A stretch of 64,000 nucleotides of DNA from Candidatus Eremiobacterota bacterium (GTDB taxonomy: Bacteria > Vulcanimicrobiota > Vulcanimicrobiia > Vulcanimicrobiales > Vulcanimicrobiaceae). A program made the position numbers and the translations under genes. Positions 1 to 9,669 of this stretch are shown here, one piece after another (position 1 is the first letter of the stretch; every line of letters starts with the position of its first letter). Under the pieces are notes generated by a model that was not told where the DNA came from, ran no database searches, and worked only from the letters and a program-made list of their open reading frames with translations. Location: assembly GCA_019235885.1 (NCBI GenBank), contig JAFAKB010000079.1, positions 1-64,000 of the forward strand, read 5' to 3'.

Positions 1-1433
1 GTGTAGGTGTGGACGAAGTCGACGATCCGCGTCCACGCAGGCACGTGCTCGTCGCGGTACATCCCGGCGCAGCCCGGCGAGATGCGCCCTTCCGGCGCGA
101 CGCAAGTCATCTCCGTGAAGACGAGCCCCGCGCCGCCCTGCGCGCGCGCCCCCAGATGCACGAGGTAGAAGTCGTTCGGCAGCCCGTCGACGCAGCTGTA
201 CATCGCCATCGGCGAGACGACGACGCGGTTCGCCAACTCGAGCTCGCGCAGCTTGAACGGCGCGAACATCGGCGGCACCGGCTTGGCGGTTCCGGCGCGC
301 TGCGAGAGCCAGGCCTCGATGTTCGCGATGTACTCCCGGTCGCGCAGGCGCAGGTTGTCGTGGGTGAGCCGCTGGCTGCGGGTGAGCAGGCTGTACGCGA
401 ACTGCTCCGGCTCGAGGCTCGCATAACGCGCGACGTTCTCGAACCATTCGGTGCTGTTGCGCGCGGCGTTCTGCAGCCGAAGGACCTCGATCCGCCGCTC
501 CGCCTCGTATTCTTCGAATGCGCGCGACAACTCAGGGTTGCGGCGCAGCGCGGCCGCAAGCGCGATCGCGTCTTCGAGCGCGAGCTTCGTCCCCGAGCCG
601 ATCGAGAAGTGCGCGGTGTGCGCGGCGTCGCCGATCAGCACGCGGTTGCCGTCGTACCAGCGCGCGTTGTTGACCTGCACGAACGAGATCCACGGGTTCG
701 CCAAGTGCGCCGCGTTGCTCATCAGCCGGTGGCCGCCGAGATAGCGCGCGAAGAGCCGCTCGCAGAACGCGATCGACTCCTCGGTGCTCGCGGTGTCGAG
801 CCCGGCCGCGCGCCAGGTCTCCTCGCGGCACTCGACGATCACCGTGCCCGTGTCGGCGTCGAACTGGTAAGCGTGGACCTGGAACCAGCCGTGCGGCGTC
901 TCCTCAAACGCGAAGGTGAACGCGTCGAAGCGCTGGTGCGTGCCGAGCCAGACGTAGCGGTTGCGGCGGTTCTCGAGCGTCGTCCCGAAGGCGGCGGCGT
1001 ACTTGCGCCGGGTCGGCGAGTTCGCGCCGTCGCCGATCACGATCACGTCGGCGTCGGGATAGTCTTCGTCGTTCGCCTCGACCTCGAACCGCAGCTCGAC
1101 GCCGAGCGTGGCGGCGCGCTCCTGCAGGATCTGCAGCAGCTTCTTGCGCGCGATCCCGGCGAACCCCTGACCGCCGGCCCGAATGGTGCGGCCGCGGTAG
1201 TGCACGTCGATGTCGTCCCAGTGGACGAAGCTCGCGACGATGCGCTCGTATGTCGGCGGATCGGCGGCGGCGATGTTCCCCAGCGTCTGATCCGAAAAGA
1301 CGACGCCCCAGCCGAACGTGTCGGTGGGGCGGTTCCGCTCGAGGACGACGATCTCGGCGTCCGGCCGCGCGGACTTCATGACGATCGAGAAAAACAGGCC
1401 GGCCGGCCCGCCGCCGATGCAAACGATTCGCAC
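1..1433 (-). CDS. Bifunctional FAD aromatic-CoA hydroxylase / OYE-like reductase, 3' end cut
   Basis: The protein starts at GTG 1433 ([18 protein letters not shown]), with a G-rich ribosome site just upstream, and runs off the left edge after about 477 codons. Residues 1-390 are a class A flavin monooxygenase: the N-terminal GGGPAG dinucleotide-binding motif and, later, the second FAD motif [14 protein letters not shown]. After about residue 395 ([20 protein letters not shown]) an Old Yellow Enzyme/NADH:flavin oxidoreductase domain begins. This fusion is the architecture of anthraniloyl-CoA monooxygenase/reductase and of proteins annotated salicylyl-CoA 5-hydroxylase/oxidoreductase, which act in CoA-dependent aromatic degradation. 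The exact substrate is inference. The missing part lies to the left of the window. Confidence 0.85.
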   Translation of the reverse strand, partial: MRIVCIGGGPAGLFFSIVMKSARPDAEIVVLERNRPTDTFGWGVVFSDQTLGNIAAADPPTYERIVASFVHWDDIDVHYRGRTIRAGGQGFAGIARKKLLQILQERAATLGVELRFEVEANDEDYPDADVIVIGDGANSPTRRKYAAAFGTTLENRRNRYVWLGTHQRFDAFTFAFEETPHGWFQVHAYQFDADTGTVIVECREETWRAAGLDTASTEESIAFCERLFARYLGGHRLMSNAAHLANPWISFVQVNNARWYDGNRVLIGDAAHTAHFSIGSGTKLALEDAIALAAALRRNPELSRAFEEYEAERRIEVLRLQNAARNSTEWFENVARYASLEPEQFAYSLLTRSQRLTHDNLRLRDREYIANIEAWLSQRAGTAKPVPPMFAPFKLRELELANRVVVSPMAMYSCVDGLPNDFYLVHLGARAQGGAGLVFTEMTCVAPEGRISPGCAGMYRDEHVPAWTRIVDFVHTY

Positions 1434-1521
1434 AACGCCCCCAGCTAAAAACTTGCGGCGTAGATAGTTTATACCTAAACTAAATGCGTGTCAACGGCGG
1501 CGGGCGGGGCGGACGCCGCGG

Positions 1522-1818
1522 CTAGCCGTGCCCGTACGCCTCGAGGCCGGCTCTCAGGTCGTCCGCGTTCATGACCGGCTGGAGCTCGACGCTCGCCTCC
1601 AGCACGTGGAACATCGGCTCGAAGAACGGCGGCATCTCCGCGGGACTCTTCATGTCGAAGATGATGTACGCAGTGCGCCGTCCGTCCCGCACGCCGAAAT
1701 AGGCGGCTTCCGGCTTGAGGCTCTCGAGCGTAGCCGACATGACTTTCGTCAGCTCACCGCTCTTGATCGCGGCGTTGGCGGCGGCGGTGTCGAGCGCTAT
1801 GGTGGCCAGGGTGCGCAT
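1522..1818 (-). CDS. Small protein of unknown function (possible dimeric alpha/beta barrel)
   Basis: A 98-residue protein (MRTLATIALDTAAANAAIKS at its N-terminus). The ATG at 1818 is chosen because AAAGGAAA lies about 9 bases upstream; the frame is open further up but that part is Arg-rich and looks non-coding. It has no signal peptide or membrane segment. The pattern of hydrophobic strands around AAYFGVRDGRRTAYIIFDM followed by a helix rich in Pro and Phe (PPFFEPMFHVLEA) is reminiscent of small ferredoxin-like/ABM-type dimers, but I do not recognise a named family. It stands alone between the aromatic hydroxylase and the hicBA pair. Confidence 0.6.
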   Translation of the reverse strand: MRTLATIALDTAAANAAIKSGELTKVMSATLESLKPEAAYFGVRDGRRTAYIIFDMKSPAEMPPFFEPMFHVLEASVELQPVMNADDLRAGLEAYGHG

Positions 1819-2094
1819 GTCGATAGTTTCCTTTCGAAAGCGGATGGTCGCGGCCTCACCCGGCCGGCTCTCACGAGGACCGGACCAGCATAGCAGCCGA
1901 ATCCGGCTCCGCACCAGAGCCGGATTACTCAGGCCGCCGCACGCTCTTACTCAGACTGCGAAGCCGGCAGTGGCGCCCAGCGGCCCAGAACGGTCGCCAC
2001 GCGTTCCCTGAGGAAAGGGTTCGCCGCTATCCCACGTAGCATGGAACATACGTCAGTGCACGAGCGCTCCTGCACGGGGGAAATGCAATCAGCT

Positions 2095-2358
2095 ATGTCG
2101 AATTCAGCATTCATGGCTGACGCGCCACGCTCGTACGCCGTGATCCTCGAACCGGAGGCAGAAGGCGGCTTCTCGGTAATCATCCCTGCCCTTCCCGAAG
2201 CACACACGCAAGGCGAAACTATCGAAGAGTGCCTCGCAAACGCCCGCGAGGTTATCGCGCTCGTCCTTGAAGTCCGCGCGATGCGCGGCGAAGAGATCCC
2301 GCCCAGTGACGTCGGCGCACGCTTTGAGCGAGTCGAAGTCTCGACCCCGGCAGCGTAA
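2095..2358 (+). CDS. hicB: HicB-family antitoxin
   Basis: HicB antitoxins neutralise the HicA mRNA interferase and repress their own operon. The core is YAVILEPEAEGGFSVIIPALPEA, then TQGETIEECLANAREVIALVLE, the partly degraded RNase H-like HicB fold. The frame is open from 2041, but ATG 2095 or ATG 2113 (MADAPRSYAVI) fits family length better; a G-rich site lies about 14 bases before 2095. The hicA partner starts 29 bases after the stop, so this is the hicB-first order. The C-terminus is short and carries no obvious added DNA-binding domain. Confidence 0.85.
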   Translation: MSNSAFMADAPRSYAVILEPEAEGGFSVIIPALPEAHTQGETIEECLANAREVIALVLEVRAMRGEEIPPSDVGARFERVEVSTPAA

Positions 2359-2387
2359 TACCGATATGAAGGTCCAGCTTCCCAGGT

Positions 2388-2615
2388 ATGAGTTCGAAGC
2401 TGCCGGTGGTAACGGCCGGCATAATGCTGCGCGCCTTGAAGCGAGCCGGCTTCGTTCTGATTCGGACCCGCGGGTCGCACTTTTTCTTAGCTCATAAGGA
2501 CGGTCGCAAGACGTCCGTACCGGTTCACGCTGGGACGACCATAAAGCCGGGGACACTCAAGGGAATCCTCGAAGACATCAATTGGTCGAACGACGAACTT
2601 CGCCGTCGCCTCTGA
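2388..2615 (+). CDS. hicA: HicA-family mRNA interferase toxin
   Basis: A 75-residue HicA/YcfA toxin with a double-stranded-RNA-binding-like fold that cleaves mRNA when free of HicB. Typical features are visible: VTAGIMLRALKRAGFVLIRTRGSH with the catalytic His in the GSHFFLAH segment, followed by the basic DGRKTSVPVHAGTTIKPGTLKGIL block. Length is normal. It directly follows hicB. The AGG four to five bases before the ATG is too close for an ideal ribosome site, so translation is probably coupled to hicB. Confidence 0.88.
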   Translation: MSSKLPVVTAGIMLRALKRAGFVLIRTRGSHFFLAHKDGRKTSVPVHAGTTIKPGTLKGILEDINWSNDELRRRL

Positions 2616-2698
2616 TGAGCATGACGGGAACACCGACGCGACTACGAGGGCCGGAAGCCGGAGGTTAGGCGCGTAGACCCGAACTTCCACCCATCTGC

Positions 2699-3803
2699 GT
2701 GAGCCGGAGCCCGGAAAGACATAGCAGCTTGCAAGAATTTGTGATCGCACAAGTTGGTGGTCGTCTGAAGGAGCTTCGCAAGCGCATAAACGCCGTGGAC
2801 ATGACGGATCCACAAGCGATCGATTCAGTTATCGCGGACGTGTCCGAGCAAATCGCTGACTATGATCCAGACGACGTCCCGTTTACGGGTCTTACACTGA
2901 CACGTGACATTTGCGACGAAGATTTACAGTTGTTGCGGGAAGCGAACGCGAAACTTCAATCGACAAGAGACGCACTTGATACGGCAGGTGAGCTAGGCGA
3001 CGCGGAGCGTCAGGCCATCGCGCGCGCTCTAGAGCTACTACGGATAATTGAGCAGTACATTCGCCTCGTGCCGTATCTCATCATGGAAAGCATTCTCGAG
3101 AGCCTTTCGAAGATGAGCGTCGAGCCCGGCTCTCCAGGTGTCAACCAAGCCGTGGAGACGCTCAAGAAGTTGGATGTATTTGACCGCAGGGAAGCGGAGC
3201 ATCTTGCGCATTTTATGACGACGCTCGACCCTTTGGGAATCTTCCTGCGTGGATTTGTGCTTATTGAAGCGTCCCTCAACAGATGCTTTCAGGAGTTTCT
3301 TGCGAGGCCGCTGAACCTATATGCGGAACTCGACCTTTATATTAGCGGCAAAATAAAACTGGCCTACGCGCTAGGCTTTCTGAACGCCGAGGAGAGAGAA
3401 CTTCTTAGCGCACTCAACAAAGAACGGAATAAGCTCGTACATGAAAAACGAGTCCGCGAAGCGCGTGCCTCGTTATATGTTTACTGCGGTCGAAGAGCGC
3501 AAGCTATGGGAGGCGTTTACTGCGGTTACTTCCATTTCGGGCCCATGGACGGAATACGACGCGTCAGCACTTCCAAACAATCTGAAGACGATGTTGACTG
3601 CCGTCTGGTTCTTGCTGAACGGTCGCCGGAATCAGTTGCAGCGTCTTAAGCTACAGCCCCTCGACGAGGCTTTGCGCCAAAATAAGTTAGAGCGACGGGC
3701 CGTCGGAGCGTTCGCGATGCTGACATTTAAGGCTACTCCTGTCATTGCTTCGGCGCTCGATTCGTCACCCACAAACGCGGACAATGGCGATCCAGAAGAT
3801 TAG
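2699..3803 (+). pseudogene. MtlR/HEPN-like helical protein, frameshifted
   Basis: Two overlapping reading frames together make one protein. The first runs from GTG 2699 through a helical N-terminus into a block like the mannitol-repressor (MtlR)/HEPN superfamily: LRGFVLIEASLNRCFQEFLA, SGKIKLAYALGFLNAEE and ERNKLVHE, the last matching the HEPN R-N-x-x-x-H signature. That frame then becomes compositionally odd and ends at 3649. The next frame, open from before 3441 to 3803, continues sensibly (RYMFTAVEERKLWEAF). Removing one A from the five-A run at 3442-3447 would join them. HEPN proteins are often ribonucleases in toxin or abortive-infection systems; function here is inference. Either a real one-base disruption or a sequence error. 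Confidence 0.65.
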
Positions 3804-3853
3804 CGCTGAAGCGCGGCGCCGTCATGAATATAATCTCCGTTTTAGAGCCGTCG

Positions 3854-5431
3854 CTATCCCGCGATCGCGTTGCGCCCCGCCGCTTTGGCTTGGTAGCACG
3901 CCGCGTCCGCTTCCGCGAGCGCTTGCGCGCCGCTCGGCGTGTCGGCTTCGATCGGCGCCAGGCCGATCGAGACGCCGACGTCGAGCATCTCGCCGCCGTG
4001 CTCGATGCGATACTCTTCCACGGCGGCGCGGATCTTCTCGGCGACTCGGCGGGCGTCACTCAGGCGGCAGTTGGCGAGCAGCAGCGCGAACTCGTCGCCG
4101 CCGATCCGCGCCAGCACGTCGCCGCCGCGCACGACGCCGGCCATGACCGCGCCGATCTCGCGCAAGAGCCGGTCGCCGGCGGCGTGGCCGAACCGGTCGT
4201 TCACCACCTTGAAGCGGTCGAGATCGAGAAAGCCGACGGCGTGGTGCTCGCCGCGCTCGCGCGCGCCCTCGACCGCCTCGTCGAGCCGCACCGCGAACGC
4301 GCGCCGGTTCTGCAAGCCCGTCAGCGGATCGTGCGAGGCCTCGAACGTGAGCCGCATCGCGAGCCGGTGCTCCGCGGTGACGTCGCGCAGGACGACGATC
4401 GTTCCGCCCTCCTCGGTGTCGATCTGCGACGCAACGTAGGCCACGTCGACGATCCCTTTCGCGGTGCGCAAGTGTCCGGCACCGCGCTGCACGGTTTCTC
4501 CGGGCGGAAGCGTGACGACGTCGACCGGGTTCGCCTCGTCGTCGACCAGCCGCAGCACCTCGGAGACGTGCGCGCCGTACGCTTCGATCATCGCGATGCC
4601 GAGCAGCCGCTGCGCCGCCGCGTTGACGAACTCGACGCGGCCGTCGGCGAGCACGGTGACGACCGCCTCCGCCATCGCCGCGAGCGTCGTCTGCAGCTTG
4701 CGCTTTTCGCCGGCCAGCGCGTCTTCGAACTGCTTGCGCGAGGTGACGTCGCGAAACGTCACCACGTGATGCACCGTCGTCCCTTCGAGCCGCACCGGCG
4801 TCGAGTTGACCTCGGTCCAAAGCGGCGCGCGGTCCTTGGCGTACAGCATCACGACGGCCCGCGCCGGAACGCGGTCGGCGACCCGCGCGCGCAGCCAGAG
4901 CATGCGCGGCTGATCGGTCAGCGGTCCCCACAGCACGTCGGCGCTGCGGCCGACCAGCTCGCGCGCGGTGAAGCCGAACAGCTGCGTGAAGGTCGAGTTC
5001 GCGTGCAGAAAATGCGACGGACCGCTCCCGTCCGCGGGCGTCCCCAGGATCGCGATCGCCTCGCTGAGCTGCTCGACGCTCTCCGTCAGCCGCTCGATCG
5101 CCCCGGACGCTTCGCTCACCCGGTCGCTCGGATCGCAGGTCGCGCCGACTTCCGCGGCGAGTGCGGTCAGCGTCACGTCGTCGGGGTCGGTGCTGGGCGC
5201 GATCAGCAGCAGCTCGCCGGGCTGTCCGTCGCGCAGGATGGTCGGAAAGCTGCGAAACGACCACGCGCCCCGCGGGCCGGCGCGCCGCGCGACGCGCAGC
5301 AGCGCCGTCGCGGAGAGTGCGTCGCAGCCCCAGGCCGCGACCGGCGCCTCGTCGGCGGGGCTGGCGACGAGCGCTGCCGAGGCGCCCGCGATGCGGGCGG
5401 CGATCCGGAGCAGCGCCGTGGTGGCCTCCAT
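3854..5431 (-). CDS. PAS-PAS-GGDEF diguanylate cyclase
   Basis: A 525-residue cytosolic sensor predicted to make cyclic di-GMP from GTP. The first 95 residues may be a degenerate GAF-like region. Two PAS domains follow, roughly 115-235 (NSTFTQLFGFTARELVG) and 240-355 (RVEFVNAAAQRLLGIAM), each ending in a VTFRDVT or VVLRDVT PAC-type strand. The C-terminal GGDEF domain has DPLTGLQNRRAF, FLDLDRFKVVND and an intact GGDEF active site at about 444-448. An inhibitory RxxD site (RGGD) sits five residues before it, so product feedback is expected. There is no EAL domain and no membrane segment. The divergent neighbour at 5560 starts about 130 bases away. Confidence 0.93.
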   Translation of the reverse strand: MEATTALLRIAARIAGASAALVASPADEAPVAAWGCDALSATALLRVARRAGPRGAWSFRSFPTILRDGQPGELLLIAPSTDPDDVTLTALAAEVGATCDPSDRVSEASGAIERLTESVEQLSEAIAILGTPADGSGPSHFLHANSTFTQLFGFTARELVGRSADVLWGPLTDQPRMLWLRARVADRVPARAVVMLYAKDRAPLWTEVNSTPVRLEGTTVHHVVTFRDVTSRKQFEDALAGEKRKLQTTLAAMAEAVVTVLADGRVEFVNAAAQRLLGIAMIEAYGAHVSEVLRLVDDEANPVDVVTLPPGETVQRGAGHLRTAKGIVDVAYVASQIDTEEGGTIVVLRDVTAEHRLAMRLTFEASHDPLTGLQNRRAFAVRLDEAVEGARERGEHHAVGFLDLDRFKVVNDRFGHAAGDRLLREIGAVMAGVVRGGDVLARIGGDEFALLLANCRLSDARRVAEKIRAAVEEYRIEHGGEMLDVGVSIGLAPIEADTPSGAQALAEADAACYQAKAAGRNAIAG

Positions 5432-5559
5432 CTGCTCAGTATATCGGGGTCAGCGCCCGGCCGGAACGCACGAACGGACGCCTGTGCGCGCCGTCGCGCT
5501 TCCCGCAGCAGGCGAATGCCACCCCTATAGCACAAGTCGAGCGTACGAGGTACATCGCC

Positions 5560-6915
5560 ATGTCTGTGACCCAGATCGTCGTGCTGATGCTGGAGAACCG
5601 CGCGTTCGACCACCTGGTCGGCTTCATGAAGTCGCCCGCCTTCCCGATCCGCGGGCTGGACGGGACCGAGCAGAACTACCCCGATCCGCTCGGACCGTCC
5701 GGGACGCCCGTCCGGGTCACGCCGGACGCGCCGTACGTGCCCGATCTCGATCCCGGCCCCGACCACGCCTTCCCGAACGTCGCCATGCAACTCCACGGCG
5801 CCGTTCCGTCACCGGAGCCGAGCAAAGGCAGCAACGTCGGGTTCGTCAAGGACTATTCGAACGTCCGCAACGTCACCGAGCCCGGTCACGTGATGCGCTG
5901 CTTCGGCGACGGCCGGCTGCCGGTGATCGGCACGCTCGCGAAGGAGTTCGCGATCTGCGACAACTGGTTCTCCTCGATGCCGGGCGGGACGTGGCCGAAC
6001 CGCTTCTTCGTCCACTGCGCGACCTCGGGCGGCTACATCGACAACGCGATCCGCAACTACCCGATGCGCACGCTCTACCAGAACCTCACCGCCAAGGGGA
6101 TCAACTGGCGGATCTACTATCACGACTTTCCGCAGTCGCTCGCGCTGGCGAACCAGCGGCAGTACTTCCGCACCAAGTACGAGCTGTACGGCCAGGCGTT
6201 CGTGCGCGACTGCCAAAACGGCAACCTGCCGCAGTACAGCTTCATCGAACCGCGCTACTTCAACGAGTTCGGCGCGCGCGCGAACGACATGCACCCGATC
6301 CACGGCGTCGTCAACGGCGAGCTGCTGGTCGCCGAAGTGTACGAAGCGCTTCGCGCGTCGAAGCAGTGGGAGACGACGCTGCTCGTCGTGACCTGGGACG
6401 AGCACGGCGGGTTCTACGACCACGTCCCGCCGCCGGCCGCGACGCCGCCCGACAACGCGACGCAGTTCTTCGACTTCGCCTCGTACGGCGTGCGCGTCCC
6501 GGCCATCGTCGTCTCGCCGCTGATCCCGAAGAACAAGATCGACTCGACGCTGTACGATCACACCTCGATCCCCGCGACCGCGAAGGTGCTCTTCGATCTG
6601 CCGGGATTTCTCACCGCGCGCGACGCGGCCGCGAACACGCTAGAGCAGTTGTGCTCGCTGCAGCAGCCGCGCGACGACACGCCGGCGACGCTGCCGCGGC
6701 CGAGCGTCGAGCCGGCGCTGCTCGCCGCTGCGCCGGCCGTTCCGCAGCCGACGAACGACCTTGAAGACGATCTGCTTGCGCTTTCGCGTCAGCTCGGCCT
6801 GCCGGGCGCGGAGCTCATGCAAGTGCGCGCGATGGCGCCCGCGGCGACGGAGGATCAAGCCGCGGCCGAGGTGCGCGCGCACCTGGCCGCGTTCGCGGCT
6901 ACTGCGCCGCCGTAG
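5560..6915 (+). CDS. Phosphoesterase-family enzyme (phospholipase C/AcpA type)
   Basis: A 451-residue member of the PF04185 phosphoesterase family, whose members include phospholipase C and acid phosphatase AcpA. The signature nucleophile region VVLMLENRAFDHLVGF lies at residues 6-21. Further family blocks are SSMPGGTWPNRFF, VVTWDEHGGFYDHVPPP and YGVRVPAIVVSPLIP. ATG 5560 is chosen because GAGG lies 9 bases upstream and the protein then begins at the first strand; upstream codons are Arg-rich noise. No signal peptide is evident, unusual for a family that is often exported. The last 80 residues are an Ala/Pro-rich tail ending in a predicted helix, absent from minimal family members. Confidence 0.88.
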   Translation: MSVTQIVVLMLENRAFDHLVGFMKSPAFPIRGLDGTEQNYPDPLGPSGTPVRVTPDAPYVPDLDPGPDHAFPNVAMQLHGAVPSPEPSKGSNVGFVKDYSNVRNVTEPGHVMRCFGDGRLPVIGTLAKEFAICDNWFSSMPGGTWPNRFFVHCATSGGYIDNAIRNYPMRTLYQNLTAKGINWRIYYHDFPQSLALANQRQYFRTKYELYGQAFVRDCQNGNLPQYSFIEPRYFNEFGARANDMHPIHGVVNGELLVAEVYEALRASKQWETTLLVVTWDEHGGFYDHVPPPAATPPDNATQFFDFASYGVRVPAIVVSPLIPKNKIDSTLYDHTSIPATAKVLFDLPGFLTARDAAANTLEQLCSLQQPRDDTPATLPRPSVEPALLAAAPAVPQPTNDLEDDLLALSRQLGLPGAELMQVRAMAPAATEDQAAAEVRAHLAAFAATAPP

Positions 6916-7954
6916 CGGAGGGGGCGGCGAGCGCCCAGGTGATCGGCGCGGTGCGCTCGTTGCGCGTGACGAGGCCGCGCGCGCGCAGGTGCTCCAAGTG
7001 GGCGAGCGTCTCGGCGACCGCGAACTGCCGGTATCCGTTGGGAAGCTGGTCGAAGCGGTCGCCGCGGCGGCGCCAGCGCAACGCGCTCGCGACCGTGGTC
7101 GCGCTCGACGGTCCGGCGTCGAGCGCGCGCAATACGTCGCGCTCGCGCGCCGCCTCGTGCGCGAGCAGCTCTTCGACGCGCCGCGCGAGGTCGGGGAACG
7201 CCTCGCCGTGCGCCGGCAGCACGCCGCTCGTCTCGAGCGCGCCGACCGCGCGCAGCGAGGCGACGTACTCGCCCATCGGATCGCGGCCGCGGTCGTGCCA
7301 CAGCCCGACGTGCGGTGTCACCGGATCGAGCACGTGATCGCCGGTGAACGTCCGCCCGGAAACCGTGTCGACGAAGCAGAGGTGACCCGGCGAATGTCCC
7401 GGCGTCCACATCGCGCGCAGGCGGCCGACCCGCTCGCCGTCTTCCAGCAGACGCGTCGGCTCGGCGACGTCGTAGCGCTCGTAGTCGGGGTCGTCGTCCT
7501 CCGGTTCGACCGGCAGCCCGTTGCGCGCCAGCCACGAGTCGACGATCGCGTCGTCGTCGCCTTCGGCCGCACGGATCTGCACGATCTGCCAGTCGCGCGG
7601 GTGCATCCCGAGCTCCGGTACCCCCGCGGCCCGCAGCGTCCCGGCCAGCCCGTAGTGGTCCATGTGGAAATGGGTCACCAGCAGCCGGCGCACGTCGCGC
7701 AGCGCGTAGCCGCAGCGCGCCAGCCCGTCTTCGAGCGCGGCCAGGACGTCGGCGCCCTTCCAGCCGCAGTCGATCAGCGTCAGACCGCCCTCGTCCTTGA
7801 GAAGGTAGCCGTTCACGTAGCGCATCGGGTTGCCGGCCATCGGCAGGCGGATCTGCACGATCCCCTCGCCGATCGTGGTGGGACGCTGAAGCTCCAGCGG
7901 AATCGACACGGCTCCCCCGTTCGCATGAAAGGCGCGAGCCTCCCCGGAATCCAT
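6899..7954 (-). CDS. Metallo-beta-lactamase-fold hydrolase with C-terminal helical domain
   Basis: A 351-residue MBL-fold hydrolase. Metal ligands are complete: THFHMDHYG (HxHxDH, about residue 94), TPGHSPGH, and GDHVLD for the bridging Asp, with a final His in PAHGEAF. The C-terminal 90 residues (LLAHEAARERDVLRALD onward) look like the winged-helix tail of lactonase- or LACTB2-like members, suggesting a CoA-thioester or lactone substrate, but this is inference. ATG 7954 gives the longest form; GTG 7909 with GGGGGAG just before it is a good alternative. Its 3' end overlaps the converging phosphoesterase gene by 17 bases. The divergent acyl-CoA ligase starts 39 bases away. Confidence 0.87.
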   Translation of the reverse strand: MDSGEARAFHANGGAVSIPLELQRPTTIGEGIVQIRLPMAGNPMRYVNGYLLKDEGGLTLIDCGWKGADVLAALEDGLARCGYALRDVRRLLVTHFHMDHYGLAGTLRAAGVPELGMHPRDWQIVQIRAAEGDDDAIVDSWLARNGLPVEPEDDDPDYERYDVAEPTRLLEDGERVGRLRAMWTPGHSPGHLCFVDTVSGRTFTGDHVLDPVTPHVGLWHDRGRDPMGEYVASLRAVGALETSGVLPAHGEAFPDLARRVEELLAHEAARERDVLRALDAGPSSATTVASALRWRRRGDRFDQLPNGYRQFAVAETLAHLEHLRARGLVTRNERTAPITWALAAPSATAAQ

Positions 7955-7992
7955 CGGGCTTGCAGACCAGCCGCCGCGCGAGGGGAGCTCGA

Positions 7993-9669
7993 TTGAACCA
8001 ACGCCATTTCCCGTTCTGGCCGAAGCGGCGGCCGCGCGAGTTTCCCGTCCCGGCGACGAACCTCGCGCACAACCTGGCCACCTCGGCGGCGCGCTTTCCG
8101 AACCACCCCGCGATCGTCTACTACGACACGCCGATCGCGTACGCGCGGCTCTGGCGCGAGGTCGAAGCGCTCGCCGGCCACCTCGAGCACCGCGCCGGCG
8201 TGCGCCCCGGCGAGCGCGTGCTGCTGCTCATGCAGAACTCGCCGCAGTTCGTGATCGCGTACTACGCGATCTTGCGCGCGAACGCGATCGTCGTTCCGCT
8301 GAACACGATGCTGGTCGCCGAAGAGCTGCGGACGTATCTCGACGACAGCGGCGCGACGGTCGCGCTGACGGGTCAGGAGCTCGCGCCGCGCCTGCAAGCG
8401 TACGTGCCGCAGCCGCTGCGCCACGTCGTCGTCGCCGCGTACTCGGACTACGTCGAGCGCGAGACGAAGGTCGCGCTGCCGCCGGCGGTCGCCGCGCCGC
8501 GCGCAAGCGTTGAAGGCGAAGGGTTCGTCGCGTGGGGCGACGCGCTCGCCGGCGCGCCGCCGCCGAGCCCGACGAGCGCCGCGGCCGACGACATGGCCCT
8601 TTTGCCGTACACCTCCGGCACGACCGGGCGCCCGAAGGGCTGCGTCCACACGCACCGTTCGATGCAGACGACCGCGTGGGCGACGCCGATGTGGAGCGGT
8701 GCGAACATGCCGGGCGGGCGGGTTCTCTCCGTGCTGCCGTACTTCCACGTGACCGGGATGACCGGCGACATGAACGCGACGCTGTGCAACGGCGGAACGA
8801 TCGTGATGCTGACGCGCTGGGATCCCGCCACCGCGCAGGCGCTGATCGAGCGCTACGAGTGCACCGGGATGACCGCGATCAGCACGATGATCGTCGACTT
8901 GCTCTCGCATCCGGGCTACCGCTCCGAAGCGCTGCGCTCGCTGATGGCGCTCGGCGGCGGCGGCGCGCCGCTCCCCGCCGCGGTCGGCCGCGAGGTGACC
9001 GAACGGCTGGGCCTGAGCTACATGGAAGGCTACGGGCTCACCGAGACGATCGCGATGACGCACGCGAACCCGCCCGACCGCACGAAGCTGCAGTGCTTGG
9101 GGATCCCGACGTTCGGCGTCGACTCGCGCGTCCTCGATCCCGACTCGCTGCGCGAGCTGGGGCCGAACGAGACCGGCGAGATCGTGATCAGCGGCGCGCA
9201 GGTGATGCGCGGGTACTGGCGCCAGCCGGAAGCGACCACGGAGGCGTTCGTCGAGCACGACGGCAAGAAGTTCTTCCGCACCGGCGATCTCGGCTACATC
9301 GACGACGAGGGATACTTCTTCTTGGTCGACCGCGTGAAGCGAATGATCAACGCTGCCGGCTTCAAGGTGTGGCCTGCGGAAGTGGAAACGAAGCTGTTCG
9401 CGCACCCGGCGATCAAAGAAGCCTGCGTGATCGCCTCGCTCGACCCGCGCAAAGGCGAGCAGGTGAAAGCGGTCGTCGTGCTGTACGAGGGCACGCAGGC
9501 GAGCGCCGAAGAGATCATGAGCTGGGCGCGCGAGCACATGGCCGCGTACAAGGTGCCGAGCGAGATCGAGTTCGCCGACTCGCTACCGCGCTCGGCGACC
9601 GGCAAAGTTCAGTGGCGCGCGCTGCAGGAAGAGGAGCAGCGCCGCGGTCAGGCGGCGGCGGTGCGGTAG
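7993..9669 (+). CDS. AMP-forming acyl-CoA synthetase
   Basis: A 558-residue adenylate-forming ligase (ANL superfamily) that activates a carboxylic acid to its CoA thioester using ATP. TTG 7993 is chosen because GAGGGGAG lies six bases upstream. Motifs: the P-loop-like LLPYTSGTTGRPKG (about 205), the AMP-binding YMEGYGLTET, the hinge TGDLGYIDDEGYFFLVDR and the C-terminal lysine block LPRSATGKVQWR. The overall pattern matches long-chain fatty acid/class I CoA ligases (FadD-like). Divergent from the MBL-fold gene. Its 3' end overlaps the next minus-strand gene by 22 bases. Confidence 0.92.
   Translation: MNQRHFPFWPKRRPREFPVPATNLAHNLATSAARFPNHPAIVYYDTPIAYARLWREVEALAGHLEHRAGVRPGERVLLLMQNSPQFVIAYYAILRANAIVVPLNTMLVAEELRTYLDDSGATVALTGQELAPRLQAYVPQPLRHVVVAAYSDYVERETKVALPPAVAAPRASVEGEGFVAWGDALAGAPPPSPTSAAADDMALLPYTSGTTGRPKGCVHTHRSMQTTAWATPMWSGANMPGGRVLSVLPYFHVTGMTGDMNATLCNGGTIVMLTRWDPATAQALIERYECTGMTAISTMIVDLLSHPGYRSEALRSLMALGGGGAPLPAAVGREVTERLGLSYMEGYGLTETIAMTHANPPDRTKLQCLGIPTFGVDSRVLDPDSLRELGPNETGEIVISGAQVMRGYWRQPEATTEAFVEHDGKKFFRTGDLGYIDDEGYFFLVDRVKRMINAAGFKVWPAEVETKLFAHPAIKEACVIASLDPRKGEQVKAVVVLYEGTQASAEEIMSWAREHMAAYKVPSEIEFADSLPRSATGKVQWRALQEEEQRRGQAAAVR

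Noticed and set aside
9-1448. Long plus-strand open frame opposite the flavin hydroxylase
   Set aside because: It is the antisense shadow of the minus-strand gene; its Arg/Val/Asp-rich translation has no family features, while the minus strand shows FAD motifs.
3824-5530. 568-codon plus-strand frame opposite the GGDEF gene
   Set aside because: High-GC antisense shadow; the minus-strand frame contains PAS and GGDEF motifs.
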